A DNA stretch of 64,000 bases from Halococcus hamelinensis 100A6 (GTDB lineage: Archaea; Halobacteriota; Halobacteria; Halobacteriales; Halococcaceae). Below, piece by piece: positions 54,323-62,560 of the stretch. The notes below the pieces were generated by a model, which saw only the letters and a list, made by a program, of their open reading frames with translations, did not search any database and was not told the origin of the DNA. The translations under genes were made by a program, and so were the position numbers. The stretch is taken from positions 15,223 through 79,222 of the forward strand of contig NZ_AOMB01000020.1 of assembly GCF_000336675.1 (NCBI RefSeq), given 5' to 3'. Each line of letters begins with the position of its first letter. Within the stretch, counting starts at the first letter, position 1.

Positions 54323-54706
54323 GTGAACGCCGACGACGACGAGATCACGCCCGCGGAGCTCGACGACCTGCTCGGAACCGACGACGAGGTTCGCGTCGTC
54401 GACATCCGTTCCCCGAGCGCGTTCGACCGCGGCCACATCCCGGACAGCGAGAACGTGCCGTTCGACCAGATCCCGCGGCGGGCCGAGGAGTTCGCCGACG
54501 CCGAGCGCGTCGTGACCGTCTGCCCGAAGGGGATCTCCAGCCGCCAGGCGATGCAGTTGCTCCGATCCTCGGAAGCCGTCGATGGCGAAGTCGAGAGCCT
54601 CGCCGGCGGCCTCACCGCGTGGCACGACGAGCGCTCGCTCGAAGCCACCGAAACGAGCGACGGGACGGCCAGCGACGAGACGACGACCAGCGACGCCCCG
54701 TTCTAG
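54323..54706 (+). CDS. Rhodanese-like domain protein
   Basis: 127 residues, GTG start. Single rhodanese domain: VRVVDIRSPSAFDRGHIPDS (CH2A-type), ENVPFDQIP, and the active-site loop TVCPKGISSRQAMQLL with Cys at ~residue 71. The C-terminal ~25 residues are a Thr/Ser/Glu tail. Sulfur transfer or sulfur-carrier role. Converges on the broken Mut7-C gene with a 4-nt overlap. Confidence 0.9.
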   Translation: MNADDDEITPAELDDLLGTDDEVRVVDIRSPSAFDRGHIPDSENVPFDQIPRRAEEFADAERVVTVCPKGISSRQAMQLLRSSEAVDGEVESLAGGLTAWHDERSLEATETSDGTASDETTTSDAPF

Positions 54707-54987
54707 CCGCGTTCCCCCGAGACGGCCGCGAGCGTGTCCCGCATCTCGCGCCAGTGGCTCCCCTTCCAGAAACGCTGGCCACAGTCGACACATCGCCACA
54801 CCCGCTGGTCCGTGGGATCGGGTGCGTACGCCGGCGTGGGATCGGTCTCCGCGACCACGTCGAGCGAGGGCGCGGAGGCGGTCGTCGTCCTCGACGCCGC
54901 GGTCGAGGGGATAGGAGATATCGAGACCATACAGCCGGAGGTAGGCCCGTACCCCCCCCCGCACATCGCGTCGAGCAGGAGCTTCAC
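54703..54987 (-). pseudogene. Mut7-C RNase family gene, frameshifted and internally deleted
   Basis: GTG start at 54987 overlaps the PolX stop (GTGA). The family N-terminus KLLLDAMCGG is followed by a run of nine G (minus strand, 54952-54960), after which the true continuation YLRLYGLDISYPLDRGVEDD lies in another frame. The C-terminal part ETDPTPAYAPDPTD, VWRCVDCGQRFWKGSHW is back in the first frame. Relative to intact relatives (~150 residues), roughly 60-80 residues of the middle, including the first zinc Cys pair, are missing. Either a pseudogene or (for the G-run) a sequencing error. Confidence 0.75.
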
Positions 54988-56771
54988 TCGGCGAGGAACG
55001 CCCGCAGTCCCTCGACGTCCCGCGCGTTGAGCACGTCGTCCGCCTCGGCCCAGCCGCGTCGGGCGGTGTGGACGCCGTAGCGCACGAGGTCGTAGCTCGC
55101 CGGCCGGTGGGCGTCGGTGTCGATGACGACCGTCGCGCCGGCCTCGATGGCGGTTCCGACCGCCCCGCCCGAGAGGTCGAGCCGGCGGGGGTTCGCGTTG
55201 ACTTCGAGCGCGACCCCGTTGGTCGCAGCGGCCTCGGCGACGGCCTCGAAGTCGAGTTCGAGCCCCGCACGCTGGTTGAGGTAGCGCCCGGTCGGGTGGC
55301 CGACGATGTCCACCTCGGGGTGTTCGATCGCCGCGATGATCCGCTGGGTGCCGTCGCCGTCAAGCCCGCTGTGGGGCGAGGCGACCACGATGTCGAGGCG
55401 TTCGAGCACGTCGTCGCGCACCGAGACTCCGCCCTCGGCGTCGATGTTGGCTTCCACACCCGCGAACACGTCGATGTCCGCCGATTCCCCGACCTCGTGG
55501 ATCGCCTCGGAGTGGTCGAGGAGGTCGTCGTCCTCGACGCCGGTGTCGGCGACGACCCCCGGCCCGCTGGCGTGGTCGGTTATCGCGAGGTAATCGTGAC
55601 CGAACTCGGCCGCCCCTGCGACCATCTCCTCGATGGTCGCCTTCCCGTCCGAGGCGTCGGTGTGGGTGTGGAGGTCCCCGCGAACCTCGGACTCGTCGAG
55701 GAGGTCCGGCAGGTCGCCGTCCGCGGCGGCGGCGAGTTCGCCGCTGTCCTCACGGAGTTCGGGTGGAACCCATGGGAGGCCGACCGCCTCGTAAACTCCG
55801 GACTCGGTCTCGCCCGCGACCCGCTCGCCGACGCGCTGACCCGCTTCGATGTCCTCGACCTCGCTGACGCCGTCGGACACGTCCGACGAGCCGTCCGAGC
55901 CGAGCTCGGAGACGTCGAACACGCCGTACTCGTTGACCTTCAGGTCCCGGTCGATCGCGCGGTTCCGGAAGCCGATGTTGTGGTCGCGGCTCCCGGTGAA
56001 GTACTGGAGCGCGCCGCCGAACTCCTCGGGAACCACCACGCGAAGGTCCACCCGAACCCCGTTGGCCCGGAGGCTCGCCTTCGTCGTCCCCGACTCGATG
56101 ACGCGCTCGGCGCGCTCCCAGTCGACGAACCGCTCGATCACGGGTTCGGGGTCCTCGCTCGCCACGAGGAGGTCGACGTCGCCGATGGTCTCGCGCCACC
56201 GCCGGAGCGACCCCGCGAGTTCGCACTCCGCCACGGCCTCCGACCCCACAATGTACCTCCGGAGGTCCTCGCCGACCGGCCGTGCGTCGCCGAGCAGCGA
56301 CCGCTGGCTCGCCTGCCGCGCGAACTCGATGCCCGAGAGAACGTTCTCCTCGGTCTTCGCGCCGAACCCCTTGACCTCCCGAATTCGCTCCGCCTCCGCG
56401 GCGGCTTCGAGGTCGTCGAGGTCCTCGACCCCGAGTTCGTCGTAGAGCGTCCCCACCGTCTTCGGCCCGACACCCTCGACGCGAGTCAGCGCCGCCATAT
56501 CGACCGGGAGCTCCGCCCGCAGCTCCTCCAGCTCCTCGATCTCGCCGGTCTCGACGTACTCGACCACCTTCGAGGAGAGCGCGTCGCCGACGCCCTCGAT
56601 CCCCTCGACCGCGTCCTGGCCCTCGGCGGCGAGCGACTCGATCGCTCCGGGGTGGGCCCGGATGTTCTCGGCCGCCCGGCGGTAGGACTGGGGTTTGTAC
56701 TCCACTCCCGTGGCTTCGAGCCGGTCGGCGAACTCCTCGAAGCGGTCGGCGACCTCGTCGTTGCGGCTCAT
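54984..56771 (-). CDS. polX: DNA polymerase/3'-5' exonuclease PolX
   Basis: 595 residues. N-terminal helix-hairpin-helix domains (IEGVGDALSSKVVEYVETGE; RVEGVGPKTVGTLYDEL; VKGFGAKTEENVL), a family X polymerase domain with CELAGSLRRWRETIGDVDLL (GS-motif and catalytic DxD) and the ALQYFTGSRDHNI region. The C-terminal PHP domain holds the metal ligands DLHTHTDASDG, AITDHASG, VEANID, SPHSG, VDIVGHP and VIDTDAHRP. Base-excision repair gap filling with PHP exonuclease. An acidic insertion (SDGSSDVSDGVSEVED) sits between the two domains. Operon with DUF5788 upstream and the broken Mut7-C gene downstream. Confidence 0.93.
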   Translation of the reverse strand: MSRNDEVADRFEEFADRLEATGVEYKPQSYRRAAENIRAHPGAIESLAAEGQDAVEGIEGVGDALSSKVVEYVETGEIEELEELRAELPVDMAALTRVEGVGPKTVGTLYDELGVEDLDDLEAAAEAERIREVKGFGAKTEENVLSGIEFARQASQRSLLGDARPVGEDLRRYIVGSEAVAECELAGSLRRWRETIGDVDLLVASEDPEPVIERFVDWERAERVIESGTTKASLRANGVRVDLRVVVPEEFGGALQYFTGSRDHNIGFRNRAIDRDLKVNEYGVFDVSELGSDGSSDVSDGVSEVEDIEAGQRVGERVAGETESGVYEAVGLPWVPPELREDSGELAAAADGDLPDLLDESEVRGDLHTHTDASDGKATIEEMVAGAAEFGHDYLAITDHASGPGVVADTGVEDDDLLDHSEAIHEVGESADIDVFAGVEANIDAEGGVSVRDDVLERLDIVVASPHSGLDGDGTQRIIAAIEHPEVDIVGHPTGRYLNQRAGLELDFEAVAEAAATNGVALEVNANPRRLDLSGGAVGTAIEAGATVVIDTDAHRPASYDLVRYGVHTARRGWAEADDVLNARDVEGLRAFLAE

Positions 56772-56784
56772 CGACCTCCCCCGG

Positions 56785-57228
56785 TCATCGGCGGCCTCCG
56801 GCGCGCCGCCCGCCCGACTCGTTCCCGAGCGCCTGCTGGAGGAACGACACCCAGCGCTTCCGGTCGGCGCGTTCCTGGGCCTCGGCCTCGGCCTCGACGT
56901 CGGCGGTTCCGAGGTCCGAGAGCGCGTGGAGCGCGCGGTCGATCCCGATGATGCTCTCGGCGAGCTCCTCGCCACGGTCACGACCGACGTCGCCCTCCTC
57001 GATCCGCTCGCGCCGGGCGATCCGCTCGCGTCGGAGGTTTCGCTTCGCCATCTCGATCTCCTCGCGGTCCTCGGCGGGGACCGACTCGCGCGAGCGCGCC
57101 TCGAAGACGAACGCCCGGAGTTCGAGCGGCTCCCCTTCGACGGTGATGGTCTCCGGGATCGACGCCCCGATCGTCGCGCCCTCGCGGTCGATCCGCGCGA
57201 GGAGCTGTTTTCGTTCGTAGGACTTCAT
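56785..57228 (-). CDS. DUF5788-like haloarchaeal protein
   Basis: 147 residues. It begins KSYERKQLLARIDREGATIG and contains a long charged helical region (EEIEMAKRNLRRERIARRER) likely coiled-coil, then AESIIGIDRALHALSDLG. Haloarchaea-restricted family, probably DUF5788. Only 13 bp before polX on the same strand, so likely co-expressed with this repair polymerase. Function unknown. Confidence 0.72.
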   Translation of the reverse strand: MKSYERKQLLARIDREGATIGASIPETITVEGEPLELRAFVFEARSRESVPAEDREEIEMAKRNLRRERIARRERIEEGDVGRDRGEELAESIIGIDRALHALSDLGTADVEAEAEAQERADRKRWVSFLQQALGNESGGRRAGGRR

Positions 57229-57247
57229 CGCTGACCCCCGTTCGACG

Positions 57248-57262
57248 GACGGCGGAGCCGTC
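57248..57262 (+). repeat. Perfect 6-bp palindrome, GGA loop
   Basis: gacggc-gga-gccgtc, in the spacer upstream of DUF5788. Same architecture as the palindromes in fbp and the intergenic elements. Confidence 0.7.
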
Positions 57263-57466
57263 GTCCGGGTCTCGGTTCGGGGAACATCGTCTGTCCGGCG
57301 GTTGGATTCACCGGGCGAAAGGCGTTTCGACGGTCGGGCCGGCCACGCGGTCCCGTCCCATCCTTCGACGGGCGCGGGGTGTTCTGTGTGCCGGAGCGAG
57401 CGGCGCGCCGTCGGTTCCGCTCGGGAACCCAAAACCGACTTGAGGCATCGACCCCCATCACGACCA

Positions 57467-58381
57467 ATGGCGACGTGTGACGCGTGTGGGCGAAGCGAGA
57501 ACATGCCGTACCACTGCCGACACTGCGGCGGCACGTTCTGCGGCGAACACCGGCTCCCGGAAGCCCACGACTGCACGGGGCTCGACGACTGGAACGACCC
57601 GTCGGGCATCTTCGACAGCGACTTCGACGAGAGCGTCGACGACCCCGGGACGCGCTCGGGCGGGTTCCTCTCGGACCTCTCGGCCACCGGTGGCCCGCTC
57701 GGTTACTTCCGCGGGAACATGACCTACGTCTTCCTCGGGCTGATGTTCATCACGTTCGGGTTCCAGTATCTCGTCTTCCCGGTTCTCGGGATCCCCGTCA
57801 ACTCGAGCCTCTGGAACGCGGTGTTCACCGTCTCGCCGCAGCATCCCTTCTACGTCTGGACCTGGGTCACCTCGGTCTTCGCCCACTCCGGGCTCACCCA
57901 CGTCCTCTTCAACGGGATAGTGATCTACTTCTTCGGCCGGCTGGTCGAGGAGTACATCGGCTCGCGGGACTTCACGCTCCTCTTCCTCGGGAGCGGGGTC
58001 CTCGCCGGGCTGGGCTATCTGGGGCTGGCGATCCTCCAAGGAAACCCGACCCCCGCCCTCGGCGCGAGCGGGGCCGCGCTCGCGATCATGGGCGTGCTCA
58101 CGGTGCTCAACCCCGGTCTCCGGGTCTACCTCTACTTCCTGCTTCCCGTCCCGATCTGGGTGCTCACCGGGGCCTACGTCCTCATCTCGGTCTCCGGGAT
58201 CCTCGGGGTCCCGCTCTTCCCCGGCGTCGCCGACGCCGCCCACCTCGTCGGACTGCTGGTGGGGCTCGCCTACGGCCAGCGGGTCAAGAACCAGTATCGC
58301 CTCCCCAACCAGCTCCAGTTCGGCGGCGGCCGCGGCGGCGGTGGCATGGGTGGACCCGGCCGCGGGCGCGGGCCGTTCTGA
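57467..58381 (+). CDS. Rhomboid protease with N-terminal AN1-type zinc finger
   Basis: 304 residues. The N-terminal zinc finger (CDACGRSENMPYHCRHCGGT, CGEHRLPEAHDC) is AN1-like. It is followed by a rhomboid membrane core of six helices: HVLFNGIVIYFFGRLVEEYIG (Asn), GASGAALAIMG (catalytic Ser, ~residue 205), and DAAHLVGLLVGLAYG (catalytic His). It cleaves membrane-embedded substrates. The C-terminus is Gly/Arg-rich. Its stop shares a base with the next start (TGATG), so it is coupled to endonuclease V. Confidence 0.9.
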   Translation: MATCDACGRSENMPYHCRHCGGTFCGEHRLPEAHDCTGLDDWNDPSGIFDSDFDESVDDPGTRSGGFLSDLSATGGPLGYFRGNMTYVFLGLMFITFGFQYLVFPVLGIPVNSSLWNAVFTVSPQHPFYVWTWVTSVFAHSGLTHVLFNGIVIYFFGRLVEEYIGSRDFTLLFLGSGVLAGLGYLGLAILQGNPTPALGASGAALAIMGVLTVLNPGLRVYLYFLLPVPIWVLTGAYVLISVSGILGVPLFPGVADAAHLVGLLVGLAYGQRVKNQYRLPNQLQFGGGRGGGGMGGPGRGRGPF

Positions 58382-59151
58382 TGGAACCCGTCAACACACG
58401 CTTTCTCCCCGACCCGGCCGACTCCCGCGAGGTGATGGAGGACCTCCAGCGCGGGGTCGCCGCCACCGCGCGGTTCACCGACGACTTCGAGTTCGACCTC
58501 GATACTGTGTCGGCCACCCCGACGCTCACGAATCATGCCATGGATCCTCCGATCATCGTCGGCGTCGACCAGGCGTTCCTCGACGACCGCGCGGTCGGGG
58601 CGGTGGTCGCCCTCCGCGGCGGGGAGGTTGTCGAGCGCGCGAGCGCGGTGGTCGACTGTGACTTCCCCTACATCCCCGGCCTGCTCTCCTTCCGGGAGGC
58701 GGGTGCCATCGTCGCGGCGTTCGCGGACCTCGACGTCGAGCCGGACCTCGCGGTCTTCGACGGTAGCGGCCGGATCCACTTCCGTGAAGCGGGCCTCGCG
58801 ACCCACCTCGGCCTCCTCTTCGACCTGCCGAGCATCGGCGTCGCGAAGGGGTTGCTCTGCGGGACGCCCGACTCGTCGCTCGACGACCTCCCCGAGGGCT
58901 CGCGGGTCGCTATCAGGGCCGACGACCGTGTGGAGACCACCGATGGACTCATCGGCTACGCCGTCCAGACCCGCCAGTACGACTCGGGGAGTCGAACCAT
59001 CAACCCGGTCTACGTGAGTCCCGGCCACCGCGTCGGCCCTCCGACCGCAGCGGACCTCGCCGAACGGCTTTGTGCCGGCTACAAACTCCCCGAACCGACG
59101 CGGCTCGCCGACGCCTACGCCGACGAGGTCAAGCGGGATCTCGAGGTGTGA
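58381..59151 (+). CDS. nfi: Endonuclease V
   Basis: 256 residues. Metal/catalytic motifs are VGVDQAFLDDRAVGAVV (first Asp), PYIPGLLSFREAGAIVAAF, and DGSGRIHFREAGLATHLG with GVAKGLLCG. The wedge motif PYIPG that reads deaminated bases is intact. It cuts one nucleotide 3' of deoxyinosine in DNA (or inosine in RNA). Full length versus the family (~220-260). The start overlaps the rhomboid stop by one base. Confidence 0.92.
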   Translation: MEPVNTRFLPDPADSREVMEDLQRGVAATARFTDDFEFDLDTVSATPTLTNHAMDPPIIVGVDQAFLDDRAVGAVVALRGGEVVERASAVVDCDFPYIPGLLSFREAGAIVAAFADLDVEPDLAVFDGSGRIHFREAGLATHLGLLFDLPSIGVAKGLLCGTPDSSLDDLPEGSRVAIRADDRVETTDGLIGYAVQTRQYDSGSRTINPVYVSPGHRVGPPTAADLAERLCAGYKLPEPTRLADAYADEVKRDLEV

Positions 59152-59201
59152 GGCCGATGCGGAACGCCGGAAGTTAACTACCCGCGACGAGAGGTGTCTG
59201 C

Positions 59202-60023
59202 ATGGCGAAGACAGTTCTCATCACCGGCTGTTCGTCGGGGATCGGCCGCGCGACCGCCGAGGCGTTCCTCGAAGCCGAGTGGACGGTCTACGCGACCGCG
59301 CGCGACGAATCGGACGTCGCGGACCTCGAAACCGCGGGCTGTGCGACCGCCCCGCTCGACGTCACCGACCCCGACGCCATCGAGGCGGTCGTCGAGCGGG
59401 TCGTCGACGAGACCGGTCGGATCGACTGTCTCGTGAACAACGCGGGCTACGGTCAGTTCGGGACCGTCGAGGACGTCCCCACCGAACGGGTTCACCACCA
59501 GTTCGACACCAACCTCTACGGTCCGCACCGCCTGATCCGGGCCGTCCTGCCCCACATGCGCGACCGCGGCGTCGGCCGGATCGTGAACGTCTCCAGCACC
59601 GCGGGCCGGTTCGCGACGCCCGGCAACGGGGTCTACGCGGGCTCGAAGTTCGCGCTCGAAGCCATCAGCGACGCGCTCCGGGCCGAGGTCTCGGACTACG
59701 GCATCCACGTCTCCGTGGTCGCGCCCGGCCCGGTCGCCACGGCCTTCGACGACCGTGCCGCCGACGAACTGGACGGGCTCGACCACACCGGGGCCTACGA
59801 GTCGTTCTACGCGATGTTCGAGGACGCCCGAACCGTCCTCAACGGCGGCGTCGGTACCGTCCAGCCCGAGAAGGTCGCCGACGCGGTCCTCGACGCGGCA
59901 GTCTCGCCCGAGCCGCCGGCGCGCTACCCCGTCGGCCCGCTCGCGAGCGCCGCCGACTACGCCCGTTTCCTGCCCGCCGGGGTTCAAAACACGCTCTACG
60001 GGCTGGTTCGACGGGTTACCTAA
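59202..60023 (+). CDS. Short-chain dehydrogenase/reductase
   Basis: 273 residues. Cofactor motif TGCSSGIGRATAEAF, NNAGYGQFG, catalytic Ser in VNVSSTAGR and the YxxxK motif in VYAGSKFALEAI. Arg near the cofactor pocket (TARDESD) suits NADP. Classical SDR; substrate unknown. Upstream element D separates it from cinA. Confidence 0.9.
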   Translation: MAKTVLITGCSSGIGRATAEAFLEAEWTVYATARDESDVADLETAGCATAPLDVTDPDAIEAVVERVVDETGRIDCLVNNAGYGQFGTVEDVPTERVHHQFDTNLYGPHRLIRAVLPHMRDRGVGRIVNVSSTAGRFATPGNGVYAGSKFALEAISDALRAEVSDYGIHVSVVAPGPVATAFDDRAADELDGLDHTGAYESFYAMFEDARTVLNGGVGTVQPEKVADAVLDAAVSPEPPARYPVGPLASAADYARFLPAGVQNTLYGLVRRVT

Positions 60024-60164
60024 AATACACCCTCCGCTCTTTTAGACGAGGGAATCGCGCTCGCGCGGATGCAACTTGCACCGTTACACCGCACCCCATC
60101 CGCCACGCGCCTCCCCAACCGACTGCGCTCCTCGTTCGCTCGTTTCACTCGCTTCACTGTCGTT

Positions 60165-60185
60165 CGAAACGGCGAAGCCGTTTCG
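60165..60185 (+). repeat. Perfect 9-bp palindrome, GAA loop
   Basis: cgaaacggc-gaa-gccgtttcg inside element D. Confidence 0.85.
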
Positions 60186-60191
60186 TGATGA

Positions 60192-60212
60192 CGAGAGAGC
60201 GAAGCTCTCTCG
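60192..60212 (+). repeat. Perfect 9-bp palindrome, GAA loop
   Basis: cgagagagc-gaa-gctctctcg inside element D, 6 nt after the previous palindrome. Confidence 0.85.
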
Positions 60213-60341
60213 AACCACGGTGCTCATCCCTCGCACGAGTCGGCCGTCTCCGACGGCCTCCCGCGCGCCACAGCACCGCACCGTGACAGCTACCCATCCC
60301 CGTACCCCGCATCTCATGGCGATCCGGTTCGACGGTCCCAT

Positions 60342-60857
60342 ATGGCCGCAGCCGACGACCCGATCGAAGCCCGACTCGGCGACGCGCTTCGCGAGACCGA
60401 GGCGACCATCGCGGCCGCCGAATCCTGCACCGGCGGCCTCGTCGGGTCGTTGCTCACCGACGTCCCGGGGTCGAGCGACTACTTCGACCGCGCGCTCGTG
60501 ACCTACTCCTCGCGCGCGAAGCGCAACCTGCTGGGGGTGAGCCGCGAATCCCTCGACGCCCACGGCGCGGTGAGCGCCGAGGTGGCCATCGGGATGGCCC
60601 GCGGCGCGCGCGACACCGCCGACACCACCTGGGGCGTCTCCACGACCGGGATCGCCGGCCCGGATGGGGGAACCGACGAGAAACCCGTTGGAACGGTGTA
60701 CATCGGTGTAGCCTACGCCGGCCCGTGGGGAACGGGCGAGACGACGGCGAGCGCCGAGCACTACGTCTTCGACGGCGACCGGGGCGCGATCAAGGAGGAG
60801 AGCGCGCACCGCGCGCTCGCCACGACCCTCGACGCGCTCGATTCGCGCCGGAGCTGA
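60342..60857 (+). CDS. CinA C-terminal domain family nicotinamide-nucleotide amidase
   Basis: 171 residues. ATIAAAESCTGGLVGSLLTD holds the catalytic Ser/Thr motif; TYSSRAKRNLLGV, STTGIAGPDGGT and PVGTVYIGVAYAG complete the PncC/CinA pattern. Deamidates NMN to nicotinate mononucleotide for NAD recycling. A stand-alone C-terminal-type unit without the COG1058 half. The next gene starts 50 bp downstream. Confidence 0.9.
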   Translation: MAAADDPIEARLGDALRETEATIAAAESCTGGLVGSLLTDVPGSSDYFDRALVTYSSRAKRNLLGVSRESLDAHGAVSAEVAIGMARGARDTADTTWGVSTTGIAGPDGGTDEKPVGTVYIGVAYAGPWGTGETTASAEHYVFDGDRGAIKEESAHRALATTLDALDSRRS

Positions 60858-60907
60858 CCCGACACGATTTACTATTCCCGCCACGTCGGGCGATTCGAGG
60901 CGAACGG

Positions 60908-61396
60908 ATGAACAAGAAAGGTCACGTGCTCAACGCGGTGGTGTTGAGCATCGGGCTCGCGGTCCTGACCTACCCCGCCGGCGACCTCACGACGGTTCGG
61001 GCCGTCCTCGCCATCGCGGTGCCCGTCACCCTCGGGGCGCTCTTTCCCGACGTCGACACCGCCTTCGGCACCCACCGCAAGACGTTCCACAACCTCCCGG
61101 TTCTCCTGCTCTTCTTCGTCTATCCGATCTACTTCGGCAACCTCCAGTACGTCTGGATCGGGGTCGCGACCCACTACGCGCTCGACCTCCTGGGTTCGAA
61201 ACGCGGGATCGCGCTCTTCTACCCGTTCGACAGCGGCGAGTTCGACGTCCCCGTCGGCGTCTCGACCAGAAGCCGCTTCGCGGGCGGGGTGATCCTCGTC
61301 GTCACCGCGCTCGAACTCGCGGTCGCCGCCGCGCTCGTCACCGAGTACCCGCGCCGGCTCTTCGAGTACGGGCTCCGGGCGAGCGGGCTGTTCTGA
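60908..61396 (+). CDS. Membrane-bound metal-dependent hydrolase (DUF457/YdjM-like)
   Basis: 162 residues, four hydrophobic helices. His/Asp-rich conserved segments are KKGHVLNAVVLSIGLA, GALFPDVDTAFGTHRKTFHN and WIGVATHYALDLLGSKRG. These give the H...DxD...HR..H...H pattern of the family, which likely binds metal in the membrane. Substrate unknown. Confidence 0.83.
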   Translation: MNKKGHVLNAVVLSIGLAVLTYPAGDLTTVRAVLAIAVPVTLGALFPDVDTAFGTHRKTFHNLPVLLLFFVYPIYFGNLQYVWIGVATHYALDLLGSKRGIALFYPFDSGEFDVPVGVSTRSRFAGGVILVVTALELAVAAALVTEYPRRLFEYGLRASGLF

Positions 61397-61471
61397 GCGG
61401 CCCGGCCCATCGATGCCGCCGCCGGGACCGAGCCGACAGCTATTACGACCCGGCGATCCGACGCGGATACG

Positions 61472-62518
61472 ATGCATCACGGCAGACGTGTCGGTCTCGT
61501 TGTTTGTCTCCTCGTGGTCGCGGTTGGGGTCGCCGGCGTCGGCGGGCTCGCGAGCGCACAGTCGACGAACGACACGACGACCATCGACTCGTGTCGTACG
61601 ATCGCCAACGACGGCGAGTACGCTCTAACCGCCGACATCGAGGACAGCAACCGAACGGTCTGCGTCCAGATCCTCTCCGACGACGTCGTCTTCGACGGCA
61701 ACGGCCACACGATCGACGGGGTGAACGCCAGCGAGAGCGTCGGCGTGAAGGTCAATAACTCCCTGACCGGGCTCTCGAACGTCACCGTGCGGAACGTCAC
61801 GACGACGGGCTGGACCGCGGGCGTCTACTATCAGGGCGTCGCGAACGGCTCGCTCGAAGCGGTGAACGCGAGCGCGAACGCCCGCAACGGCGTGCTCCTG
61901 CGCGACGCGCCGGAGACGGAGTTACGGAACGTCACCGCCGTCGACAACGACCGCTGGAGCCTCTATACCATCAACTCCTCGGGAGTTTCGGCCGAGCGCT
62001 TCGAGACGAGCACCTCGACGCTCTCGTTCGTCGCGACCGACGCCGCGCTGACGGGCGTCGAGAGTGTCCCCGGCGGCCTCCCGAACCGGACGGCCATCGA
62101 CCAGCACGTCGGGATGGCGGGCACGGGGCAGAACGCCACGATCCGGCTGACCGTCGGATACGACGACGCGAGCGTCGCGGACGCGAACGTCACCGAGAAC
62201 AGCCTCCGGCTCTGGGGCTACGACCGGAACTGGTCGCAGGTGCCCGGCGTGAACTACGTCAACACCGACCGGAACGTGGTGATCGCGAACGTCTCGGCGC
62301 TCGGGAACACGAGCACGTTCGCCCCCGCGGGACAGACCACGACGCCAACGCCGACGGCGACCCGAACCGCAACGGCGACCGCGACCGACGGGCCCGGAGC
62401 CGCCGCGACGGGCGGTACCGCCGAAACCACGACCTCGGACGACGGCCCCGGATTCGGCCTCGTGGTCGCGGTCGTCGCCCTCCTCGCGACGGCGCTGATC
62501 GCCCGCCGACGGGATTGA
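61472..62518 (+). CDS. PGF-CTERM surface protein with NosD-like beta-helix
   Basis: 348 residues. Signal peptide (GLVVCLLVVAVGVAGVGGLA). Right-handed parallel beta-helix repeats of the NosD/CASH type occupy about residues 45-190 (CVQILSDDVVFDGNGHTIDG, VTVRNVTTTGWTAGVYYQGV, AVNASANARNGVLLRDAPET). A PGF-pre-PGF-like beta domain follows (IRLTVGYDDASVADANVTEN), then a Thr-rich stalk and DGPGFGLVVAVVALLATALI with a basic tail. Likely a glycosylated, archaeosortase-processed, lipid-anchored surface protein. Many N-x-S/T sequons. Confidence 0.88.
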   Translation: MHHGRRVGLVVCLLVVAVGVAGVGGLASAQSTNDTTTIDSCRTIANDGEYALTADIEDSNRTVCVQILSDDVVFDGNGHTIDGVNASESVGVKVNNSLTGLSNVTVRNVTTTGWTAGVYYQGVANGSLEAVNASANARNGVLLRDAPETELRNVTAVDNDRWSLYTINSSGVSAERFETSTSTLSFVATDAALTGVESVPGGLPNRTAIDQHVGMAGTGQNATIRLTVGYDDASVADANVTENSLRLWGYDRNWSQVPGVNYVNTDRNVVIANVSALGNTSTFAPAGQTTTPTPTATRTATATATDGPGAAATGGTAETTTSDDGPGFGLVVAVVALLATALIARRRD

Positions 62519-62560
62519 CCGCACACGAACGATTTTGTCGGTGGCGTGACCAGCGGTAGC

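Larger units (their letters stand above)
60060..60320. repeat. Intergenic repeat element D (non-coding)
   Basis: About 260 bp with no supportable gene. It shares cgcctccccaaccgactg and ggtgctcatccctcgcac with element C, and tttcgtgatgacgaga plus ctctctcgaacca with element A. Two perfect palindromes lie at 60165-60185 and 60192-60212. Confidence 0.65.

Noticed and set aside
54571-54706. Rhodanese C-terminal tail as a separate fused domain
   Set aside because: The Ser/Thr/Glu-rich tail is ordinary disordered sequence; no second domain.
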